This document shows, in pieces, positions 31,504 through 43,500 of a stretch of DNA of 64,000 nucleotides. Each line of letters opens with the position of its first letter. The stretch's first letter is position 1. The stretch covers positions 61,876,633 through 61,940,632 of the forward strand of contig OY755240.1 in NCBI GenBank assembly GCA_963576725.1. The letters run 5' to 3'. The notes below the pieces were generated by a model. The model searched no databases, was not told where the DNA came from, and saw only the letters and a list, made by a program, of their open reading frames with translations. The DNA comes from Azorinus chamasolen (taxonomy: Eukaryota; Mollusca; Bivalvia; Cardiida; Solecurtidae). The translations under genes and the position numbers were made by a program.

Positions 31504-34500
31504 CTGCAGAAAATGGTACACAAAGTTAGACAAGAGAATCATCAATGTTTTTCAGTGACAAATAATTAGTAAAACATCTTTCGTAATTTTTACTTGGCCT
31601 TATATCTGATCCAACAGTGTTTGTTAATTGACCACAGAGTGTATTTACAACACTTTTTAATACCCTTTCACTTTGAAAACCGTCGTATTTCTGATTGTAT
31701 TAACCCTTTCCCCCATGGGCTATTTATAGACCCAACCTCTTTGAATAAATCTACCAAAAAGGAGCATTTACTAGAGAAAAGGAAAAGTTTAGAATTGTGT
31801 AGTATTGAAACCATTGTGGTAAATAGAGCATTTGCTCCTATGGAGCAAATGCTCTATTTATCACAATGGTTTCAAGAAGTGACTTTTACAGAGGCATAGA
31901 AATTTAAGGCGTATTTATGGAGGAAAGGGTTAATATACTGTTTTCAGTGCAAAGATGATGGAACTTTTATAGAGATGGCTTTTGACCCCTCAACTAACAG
32001 AGCAGACCCACATTATTAGTTATTGGGTTTGTCACTGACCCACTACGGAAATATAGGGGGTCTGTAGGATGAATAGGGGGCGAGGCGGCGGTAGCCGAGT
32101 CCCCCTATTCATGCTACATACCCCCTATATTTCTGTAAGTGGGTCAGTGACAAACCCAATAACTGATTTATTTCATCGACCATTTCAATCATTGATTTTG
32201 ACCCAGATGATGACATTGTTATTGTTACGGAATGACGTTGACGTTTAAATGACGTCATTTTGTTATATTTTTACAGTTGCGCGTCACAATTCTGAATTCA
32301 GTTGAATTTTAAGTAAACAAAAAAGAACAAGCAAACAAAAAGTGGTTCAAACTGCGCCAATCCGTTATATTTAGTGAATATTTGTTAAACTGAGCATGGA
32401 TCAGAATAATGATTAAAAAGACTAACTATTTTGAATGGCATTCATCTTTTTGTAGAGTGCCAATAGTGTGTCAGCTACTGACCCTCTACAAAAAATATAG
32501 AGGGTCACCACGTGACTGCTCTTATCCAATGAAAATGCCAGAAACTAGTGGGAGGTGAAATAAAAATACTTGTAGTACCCATCAGTAGGAGCCATCTAAT
32601 CAGGGTCTGCTCTGTTTGCTTATAAATCAAATAATATCTGATTCTACAGATCCAGCTACAGTGCTCCCTCCCTACAACGGCCCTCTCAATAACGATTCCC
32701 TCCTTACAGCAACGCATGTCACTGTTTCCGAAACAACAAGGCTCCAGAAACAACGTTTGCTCATCGTATTTTCTTTATGCCTCAATCAAACCCTATGTTG
32801 TGACCACTCTTTAGAATCGTCACTTTGTGACGATTCTAAAGAGTGGTCACAACATAGGGTTTGATTGAGGCATAACAGTTTTAGTTCTCGAAATACACCT
32901 TATCTGGGGATCTGCAGACAAGCTAATTATGTTTGATTTTCCCTCCCTATAACAACTCCCTCTGAACACATACAATATTCGTATCCCAAAGGGTGTCGTT
33001 TTAGGGAGGGAGCACTGTAATACATATTCATGATGTCATTCTTTCTTAGATGAATATTCATGAAATAAAGGGATACAAGGGGTGATCCTTTCAATGCAAA
33101 TGAATGTCCCAATCTATATCTGGTTCCAAAACTTCACTACATTATTTAGAGAGCTAATGAGACAAAAGAAAAGAATGACACATTCAAGTCATTACCATCC
33201 TTCTTCCAACCAAGGTGCAAAATTGCTGCTTGGAGATGGATGGGCAAATCAGGCCATGATATTTGCCCATACATTAAAACTCCTCTAAACTGGAAAACCC
33301 CTCTAAACTGGAGTTATAGTAGAGAATCTTTTAGATACTTTTAGGGAGGTGGCTGCATAATGCAGGGCAAAAGTCATGCAGAAAGCTCCTCTAGGAGCTT
33401 TCTGCATGACTTTCACCCCGCATTAAGCAGTCACCTGTCTCCAAGATCAATATTTATACTAAATAAAATTTTAATGTCTGGCTTAGAGGGGTTTTACAGT
33501 ATAGTAAAAACCTCTCCACAATGGCCATGAAAGTGGCCTTATTCTGAGTCTATAATCCTTTACACCATGAATATTCATGTAATAAATAACATTGCCATGA
33601 ATATTAATTAAATTCCTTTTTTATAATGGTACAGGTACATTTTAGAAATGGAAGAAACTCAAAATTCAGTTCTATATCAATTAATATAAAGCAGGCAGGG
33701 TTTGCTCTATTTGCTAATGCAATAATGACTATACCTGATCTTACAATTTTTGCCATAGCCAAAATTTCCAGTTTCCATGTGCCATCTAATTAATATTCAT
33801 GATGTCATTATTTCTCACATGAATATTCATGGAGTGAAGGGTTAACACCAGCAATAACATTTTTTCCTCTGCTTCAGGTTTCATCTAAAACTTCTTTACA
33901 AAATTATAACCAGAGTGTAAAACAATATAGATCCTATGAATCAGCATCTCATCTAGATCCAAACTACATGTGTTTGGATTTGCCAATGGCAATAAAAGTA
34001 TAAACCATGAAAGAAGAGAGGGCATTATAGCTCCACACAGAGAAATGATATAAGATATGTCGGTTAACCCTTTCCCTGTTCATTGTTTATTCCAAATTTC
34101 AATACCTACTGAATATTAATGGAAAAAATAGTTGTAATGAAATATGGAAGGTGGAACATTCATTTTAGAAAGTAAAGAAACAGATTTATCAAGTTCCATG
34201 AGCAAACAGAGCAGACCCTATAGCAGACTCCTATAGGAGCCATCTATCTGGACCTACTCTGTTTGCAAATGCATGAAAAAGCATTAATATGAAGGAAAGA
34301 GCTGACATTTTCCTTGTTTACTATATTCTTATCTGAAATGATGACATCATGAATATTTATTAACTGAAGCTTTTTAATGTAAATTTTCATTAAAATTATT
34401 TGTTTTGACAAAAACTGTAGAATCAGATCTATATCATGTCAAAAGCAAACACAGCAGACCCTGATCAGAGTAGATCTGGGTCTACTCTGTTTGTTAATAC

Positions 34501-37500
34501 ATCAAAATACATTTATATGAAGGAAAGTTTAACCCCTTTCCTTCGTATAAACGCCTTTTCACGCATTTGCAAACAGAGTAGACTCATCAGGAAGCTACTA
34601 TAGGAGCGATCTGATCAGGGTCTGCTCTGTTTGCTTATGAAATTATAATAGATCCAACTCTACAGATTCTACCAATACCAAAAACTCCTGTGTACATATG
34701 ACATTATACTAATTCAGCTAATAAATATTCATGATGTCATAATTTCTTCCAAGAATATTCAAAAGGGAAAGGGTCAAGTTACATAATTTTTTATAATAGC
34801 TCACACTGAAATTCATTTTGAGACAAGAATGGATGGCATGTATTAAACAGATACTTTCTATATTGAGAACTCTGTAAATCTGGTTAAGATTATTCATTTG
34901 CTAAATTTGAATCTAGATGAGATGCTGTGTAAATTTGCATCTGCAAATGATCAAAACTGAAACTGAAACTGAAAAACAATAGACAATTGAACTCTTTGTT
35001 GGCTAAACAACTGACAGTTAGTATCTATTACTAAGTGATTGCTGAGTTGCTTAGTGTCTCATCTGGAGTCAAACAGTTGGCATATAGATAATTACTATTT
35101 CACTGCTAGTGTGCCAGCATTTAAGACTTTATATTAAGTTTTCTGAAAAGAGGAATTTAAATTTTTGCTGTCATAGTCGTTAAACAATGACAATGTTAAA
35201 CTTATATTGGTTTATATACTTTCTTTGCCAACTGTTTTGTTCATATACATGTATACTATGTACGATCCCTTAACCCTTTACTCAATGAAAATTTGTGTAA
35301 GAAATCATGAATTAATTGCTATAATAGTACATGGACACAGTAAAGTTTGGCCATAATAGAAACTATAGAATCATATCTATATTATATCACAAGCAAACAG
35401 AGCAGATCCTGATCAGACAGCTCCTACAGGAGCTCTCTGATCAGGTAATTAATATTCAATCAGGCATTCAATATTCCTCTCATGAATATTCACCAGGTAC
35501 CGGGTTTACCCATTCCCTCATACTGACACCTTTTGACGCCTCTGTTAAAAATCACTTCTTGAAACCATTGTGAAAAATAGAGTATTTGCTCCATAGGAGC
35601 AAATGCTCTATTTATCACAATGGTTTCAAAACTACACAATTCTAAACTTTTCCTTTTCTCCAGTAAATACTCCTTTTCAGTAGATTTATTCAAAGAGGTT
35701 CGGTCTAAAAATAGCCTATGAGGGAATGGGTTAAGCGCAAAACTAAACAATCTTAACATGTCAATGTTTTTGGCAACATGAGTAATGTCTGAGATCGTAC
35801 AGTCATTGTCCTACACTCTCTGCAGAGAATGAAATAAACAGATAATAAGCATTACATGGTAAACGTGAGATATTTTGACAGGTGGACTTTTGTTTGCAAC
35901 CACACTCCGTTAGTTTGTATGTATACAATAGACAATTATACCGATAATTGCTACAATTATCCTAAACCGTTTATCGCTAATAAAAGTGTTTCAGACTTTA
36001 CTTGACTATATTGACAGCGTACTACAGTTAAGTATAATTACGTTAAAACTTGTTCAGACAATTTCTTTCGCTGAAAATATGTCTGCAATTTTATACTGGG
36101 ACCAGAGTCACCACAGAATGGCCGGAAATTGAATCCTACAGAAATAAACAGCTATACGAAATTATAAGAGTAGCAAATAGTGTAGACTATGAACTAAACC
36201 ATTTATCAACAAGAGCCGCGTGTGGGTCCCAACGCTCTACCAACCTATGAAGTTTCATGTTGATACCTCTTAATACTTTTCAACTAATCAGCTACATTAC
36301 AGTTCTTGCACGCGCCGCCGATGACAACGCCTACACTTACGCCTACAACCCAGTGATCACAATAGCTCAACTTTTTTCTTCGAAAACAGACAAGCTTATA
36401 ATATACAGTACAGAAGTAGGAAATAGTGTACACTATGATCAACCTGCTCTTTAACCCTTTCCCTCATATATACTTGCAAACAGAGTAGACCCAGATCAGA
36501 CGGCTCCTAGAGGAGCCGTCTGATCAGGGTCTACTCTGTTTGCTAGTGGAATTGAAAGATCTGTTTCTTTTCTTTCTAAAATGGCTACAATGGTCCATCT
36601 TCAATATTTCATTATAACTATTTTCTCCATGAATATTCAGTAGGTATTGAAATTTGGACTAAATATAGAACAGGGAAAGGGTTAAAGAGTAATGAACTAA
36701 AAGTGTTAACTATTTGATCTTGTTTGTCTGTTCCAATGAATTTAGAATAAGATAATCTGGATCATATCTGATAAAAACAGTTAGAAGAAAGGCCTGAGAA
36801 ACCTGGGTAGTATACCTATGGCTCTGGACACAGCGATGTTGCCTCCGACCCGCCAGCAGTCTCCCACTAACATAGTGAAGCCTCCCTGAGCCTCGATCCT
36901 GTCCCTCTCTTCCTGCAATAGCATATCAGTAACTCAATACAGTAAAACACCTTAATGCAACCATCAAACAAACCATCTTAACCCTTTACTCCATCAGTAT
37001 TCATGTGAAACAAATAAATGTCATGGATATTAACTCCCGTATAGGCTATTTTTAGATCCAACCCCTTTGAACAAATCTACCGAAAAGGAGCATTTACTAC
37101 TAAAAAGGAAAATTTTAGAATTGTGTAGTCCATAGGAGCAAATGCTCTATTTATCACAATGGTTTCACAAAGTGACTTTTACAGAAGCGTCAAAAGGTGT
37201 CTATATTTGGGAAAGGGTTAATTTGAATAATTGTTTTAATAGCACATGGGCGCAGGGTTTTTTTTGGCAATGACAGAAACTGCAGAATCATATCAATATT
37301 ATATCATAAGCAAATTGAGACCCTGATCAGATTGCAAAGGTGTAGAAAGGCCCTTTAATGGAGTAAAAGGTTAAACTGGGTAGTAGAGGCAGGTGGTTGC
37401 TTAATGCAGGACAAAAGTTATGCAGAAAGCTCCTACAGAAGCTTCCCGCATAACTTTTGTCCTGTATTATGCAAACACCTCCTTCAAAATCCACCAATGC

Positions 37501-40500
37501 CTTCATTAAGTGATCACTTTAGAAGGGCTCTACTGTATTACAACATAGGCCTCAATCAGGATCAAAATACAGTCTGATTATGTTTGAAAAGAAATTGGAT
37601 CTACTTTAAAATATTAAAGCAAACATTTTTTTTTTGAAAGACATCTGCTTCCAAAGCTTATAACTCAAACAAAAGCTTTTAGACAGGAAGAGGTATAGTG
37701 GCATTCGGGGATAAAGAGAGCTTCAAGAAGAAAGAAATTTAGGGAGAAGTTCAGTGGGATTCAGGGAGAAGTTTAGTGGGATTCAGGGAGAAGTTTAGTG
37801 AGATCTAGAGAAAGAAATTCAGGGAGAAGCTTATTGTGTTTCAGGGATAAGTTCAATGGCATTCAGGGAGAAGTTTAGTGAGATCCAGGGAGAAAGTTAG
37901 ATTCAGGGAGAAGTTCAATGGGATTCAGGAAGAAAGTTAGATTCAGGGACAAGTTCAATGGGATTCAGGGAGAAGCTTAGTGAGATCCTGAGAGAAAGTT
38001 AGATTCAGGGATAAGTTAAATGGGATTCAGGGAGAAGTTTAGTGAGATCCAGGGAGAAAGTTAGATTCAGGGAGAAGTTCAATGGGATTCAGGGAGAAGT
38101 TAAGTGAGATTCAGGGAGAAAGTTAGATTCAGGGACAAGTTCAATGGGATTCAGGGAGAAGCTTAGTGAGATCCTGGGAGAAAGTTAGATTCAGGGAGAA
38201 GTTTAATGAGATTCAGGGAGAAAATTAGTGAAATTCAGGGAGAAGTTTAGTGAGATTCAGGCAGAAGTTCAATGGGATTCAGGGAGAAGTTTAGTGAGAT
38301 CTAGGGAGAAGTTTGGTGAGATTCAGGGAGAAGTTCAATGAAATTCAGGGAGAAGTTCAGTGGGATTCAGGGAAAAGTTCAGTGGGATTCAATATGTTAC
38401 GGTTCTGGTTTTGGAAATTTCAGCACTCAAAGTGTCACTTAATAATATAATGTAGGATATCTTTTCTACCAAATCACTCTCTAGCTTGAGCCTTCATGTT
38501 TAATGTTTCATAATTAAATGTTAATTTTAAAGGCAAGTTTCTTGTCAATGCATGAATGTTAAGACCCTCTCATACTGAACATGCATTCCATTACTAACTC
38601 ATCAGTATCAAACATGTCAGCTTAAACTGTACACAAAGATATACAGTAAAACCTCTCTAATGCGACCACCAAAAACAGGTACATGTATAACCCTGAGTGG
38701 TAGAGGCAGGTGGTAGCTTAATGCAGGACAAAAGCAATGCAGAAAGCTCCTACTGGAGCTTTCTGCATTACTTTTGTCCTGCATTAAACAACCACCTGCT
38801 TATAAAGACACCCATGTTTATTCATTAAGTGGATGCATTAGAGAGATTCTTTTGTACCTTTATCTCACAAATAATTATGCAAGAATCTCATCACTTCATA
38901 AAAATTAATTGACTGCATATTTATAATGTACATACATGTATATACAAGAAAACTTTTGACCATACAAGAATCTGTAAAATCAATTCTATTCTGTTGTTCC
39001 ATAAGCCAACAGAGCATACCCTGATCAGAAGGCTCCTACTGGAGCAATATAATCTAAGCCTTCTTTGTTTGTAATAGCATCAGAAAGTATCTCCATGATG
39101 TAAAGGGTTATAAAATTGAAACAAAAATATTTCGAAAAGTAACTCAGGTGTACTTAAACTTTAGTATGCTATATGCAATTTCTTGTAAACAGTTTGGATC
39201 CAGATGAGATGCCAAGAGACTCAGTGTCACATCAGAATCCTAACCGCCTGACACCTAAGATTATATGTTTGTACAAAAGGAAAACGTATCTTGTGTTTTC
39301 AAACACAAAACAAACCAGGTTTCAAGCAAGCGAACAATTACTCTGCAAGCACAAGGCTAAAAGTCACACTCCATCACAACTCTTGCAGATTAATTTCAAT
39401 CTGCAATTAAAGGAGATGAAATCTGGATTTCTTCATTGTTTTGGTTTCTTGATACAATTAATGCTACATGTAATAATAAAAAAAATGTGTTTACACCCTA
39501 CACATGAATTATTCTATTCCATAGAGAACTGTAATTCTATTTCTAATCGCCTTCTTTCCACAAAATTGATGATTTTCCTTCAATGAAGGGATTGGGGAAG
39601 CAATTTTGATGGCAGTAATTTGTTACCAATGAAAGATCTCGATATCAGATTCTTTGAAGGCAGATTAACAATATCCTACATGCATTGCTGTATATAAGAG
39701 GCATATTTGCGAAATCTAACAAATTGTTTAATTTTACATTTCTCAGCCAAATCCAATCTTGCAGTTACTCATTAGAATCACCTCTCTAAAGAGATTCTTA
39801 AAATGAGATAGTGTTTGGCAGAAATTTGATACCAATGAAAGATCTCAATATCAGAATTCTTTGAAGGCAAATTAACCCTTTCCTTCATAGGCTATTTTTA
39901 GACCCAACCTCTCTGAATGAATCTACCCAAAAGGAGCATTTACTAGAGAAAAGTAAAGTTTTAGAATTTTGTAGTTTTGAAACCATTGTGATAAATAGAG
40001 CATTTGCTCCTATAGGAGCAAATGCTCTATTTATCACAATGGTTTCAAGAAGTGATTATTACAGAGGCGTAGAAAGGCGTATTTATGGAGGAAAGGCTTA
40101 ACAATATCCTGCATGCATTGCTTTGGATAAGAGGCATATTTGTGAAATCTACAATTTTTTATTTTTTTTAACATTTCTCCGCCAAACCCTTAGTCTTGCT
40201 GCTACTCATTAGAATCGCCTCTCTGTTTGTAAATGTTCACCATGAGCTTTACCTGTCTGAATTTCGGAATAGTCCATTTGAAAATTCAGGTGTTGTAAGG
40301 GTTCATATTCATGAGGTTAAGGGATAACATGGTCAGTGTCAAAGGTTTGAGATTCTGAGTAACTGCTGCCTAATCTTGATCCAAATGTTTTAACTTTTAA
40401 CCCGTTACTTGTTCACTGTTCATGTAGAAAATAATGACATCATTAATATTTTAATTACATTATCATGATGATTAATTTTTATAATAGCATATAAATACAT

Positions 40501-43500
40501 GCCATTTTTACTCAGGCAGAAACTGTAGATCTTTTATTGTACCATAAGCAAACAGAGCAGACCCTGATCAGATAGCTACTATATAAGCCGTCTGATCTAA
40601 GTTTACTCTGTTTGCAAATGCGTGCGAAGACGTATGTAAGAAGGAAGCGGTTAACTCTATGTTCGCTAAGTAATTGTTATCACTTCTGCTACAAATTCAA
40701 AGTTGAAGTCCATCGCAAATTCGTTCCATAACTTTTCTAGAGGCTGAAACTGCTTTAACTCTTTCCCTATTGTATGTTCATTAAGAAATAATGTCAGGGT
40801 TAACTCTTTACTCCATGAATATTTATATAAGACATAATGACGTAATCAATGAATTGATAGATTTTTTTATAATGGCACGTGAACACAGAAAGCTTTGGCA
40901 TGAACTGTAGGGTCACATCTATGTAATGCTATAAGCAAAGCGAGCAGATCCTGATCAGATGGCTCCTATAGGAGCTGTGTGATCTGGGTCTACTTTTTAT
41001 GCATTTAGGCATAGAAGTGTATTAATGGAGTACAAGGTTAACCCATTACCTCATAGGCTATTTTTAGATACAACCTCTTTGAATAAATCTACCGAAAAAG
41101 AGCAATAACTAGAGAAAAGGAAAATTTCAGAATTTTGTAGTTTGAAACCATTGTGATAAATAGAGCATTTGCTCCTACAGGAGCAAATGCTCTATTTATC
41201 ACAATGGTTTCACAAAGTGACTTTTACAGAGTCGTCAAAAGTCGTCAATATGAGGGAAAGGGTTAACCCTTATTCTGCTTATTACAACCAAACTGGCATT
41301 TGGTAATAGATTGGATCCAGATCAGACACAAAAGTAAACTCTGGATCCAGATCAGACACAAAAGTAAACTCTGGATCCAGATCAGACACAAATGTAAACT
41401 CCGTCTGATCCGTTTAACCATTACCCTGTAACAGCTCAATACTCCTGTACAAAAAAAGACATCATGAATATTTATTAGCTGAATTTTAATAATATTAGCT
41501 GTTCAAAGAAAAGTTTTGACAAAATCTGTAGAATCTGATATATATATATCATGTCAAAAGCAAACAGAGCAGACCCTGTTCAGACGGCACCTATAGCAGC
41601 CATCTGACCTGGGTCTACTCTGTTTGCAAATGCGTGAAAAGGCATTTATATGAAGGAAAGGGTTAAAGCTGTTTACACTCAGTCAACAATTACTCAAGAG
41701 TTTAAATGAGACAGAAATAGGTAATAAGTGGGCTATGATGGCCATAAATAAGTGGGCTATGATGGCCATAAATTGCACACCTAAATACCAACAGTTCAGA
41801 TATTACAGATAATAAGGTTAAATCAATAGTCGTCATTGCTTGATTAATTAAACTTTATAGTCAAGTATGAGATATTAACTCCCTGCATGCTAGCGGAGGA
41901 TTCTCCTGTTTATGACATATGCAAACAGTTCGGATCCAGATCAGGCCCCACATCTTCACAAAATATGGGGTCTGATCTGAGATCTAAACTGTTTGTTACT
42001 CAGGCTCAATTTCTGTGAACAAAAAATTAGAAAGTAAATTAATGTTAGTATGTTTGAAACTGTTGCAGACGACAATTGAACAGCAGATGACAATTGAGCA
42101 GACGACAAAATTACTTATCTTACCTATAATTATTCCATAAGCAAACAGTGCCGACTCTGATCAGGTGACTCCTACAGAAACCATCTAATCTGTGTCTACT
42201 CTATTTGCAAAGGCAGAAAAAAGGTGTATATATATATGGACAAAGGGTTAAATTAATGCAAAGGTGACTAAGAGCTTATAATCATACATAAGTCTAACTA
42301 GTAATAATATGTTTCATTAAATTGTTTATCTCATAGATACAAACGTCCTGCAAAGATATTTAACCCATTCCCTCATATTGACGACTGTAAAAGTCACTTC
42401 GTGACACCATTGTGATAAATAGAGCATTTGCTCTAACAGGAGCAAATGCTCTATCTATCACAATGGTTTCAAACTACAAAATTCTGAATTTTCCATTTAT
42501 CTAGTTAATGCTCCTTTTCGGTAGATTTATTCACAGTGGTTAGATCTAAAAATAGCCTATGAGGTAATGGGTTAACACCTATGCAAACAGAGCAGATCCA
42601 GAAAAGACGGCTCCCATAGATGCCATCTGATCATGGTCTGCTCTATTTATTTATGAAATAATATAGAACCAATTCAACAGTTAATGCCATGGTCAAATAT
42701 TGCCTTCTTCATAATGCCATTTTAACCCATTCCCTCATAGGCTATTTTTTAGATCCAACCTCTTTGAATAAATCTACCAGAAAGCTAAGGAGCATTAACT
42801 AGAGAAAAGGATTTTTTTTTAGAATTTTGTAGTTTGAAACCATTGTCATAAATAGAGCATTTGCTCCTATAGGAGCAAATGCTCTATTTATCACAATTGT
42901 TGCAAAAGGTGACTTTTGCAGAGGTGTCAAAAGGCATCAATATGAAGGAATGGGTAAAAATGTTAGCTTATTAAAATTCATAAATCCATTATTTCTTTAC
43001 TCTTTACTCCATGAATATTCATGTAAGAAATAATGACATCATGAATATTACATAGATTAATTGTTATAATAGCACATTGGCACTGGAATTTTCGGCCATG
43101 GCAGAAACTGTAGAATCATATCTTGATTATATCATAAGCAAACAGATTCCTATAGGAGCCGTCTGATCTGGTTCTACTCTGTTTGCAAAGGCGTATTTAT
43201 GGAGGAATGGGTTAAATGACATTTATTAAGTAAAGGGATTTTCATTAAGGAAAGGATTAAGAGAAAAAAAATGCCACACTGAAACCAGAACCAAAACCAG
43301 ATCCGTGATTGAGATGTTATCATATACATTGTAATTATATTCTGTCTAAATAAGTTTGATCAGCATAGATATGAAGATGATACAGTGAAAAATAGAACTA
43401 TCGCTAAAGGTGATAGAATATTAATAATTCTGCAATGCCTGGTGCTTAACAAATTTGTTTCTTGCACATCAAATATTCATAGTTATTATGTATGGCAAGT

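Larger units (their letters stand above)
32583..33075. mobile_element. MITE-A interrupted by a larger TA element
   Basis: GGAGCCATCTAATCAGGG..CTACAGATCCAGC before, and ATTCATGATGTCATTC..AAATAAAGGGATA after the insertion. Confidence 0.7.
36938..37537. mobile_element. MITE-C, outer layer of a three-level nest
   Basis: TACAGTAAAACACCTTAATG .. CCATC, resumed at ACTGGGTAGTAGAGGC through the hairpin to AGGGCTCTACTGTA. Starts 25 bases from the acceptor of exon 36816-36912. Confidence 0.85.

Noticed and set aside
35735..36450. A host gene on the plus strand within the phosphatase intron
   Set aside because: Two short frames without motifs or clear splice signals.
37730..38392. Possible collagen-like or other repeat protein
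   Set aside because: No long open frame spans the 22-bp repeats.
39173..39586. 137-codon plus frame
   Set aside because: Starts in a MITE-G hairpin, no motif, ordinary AT-rich composition.
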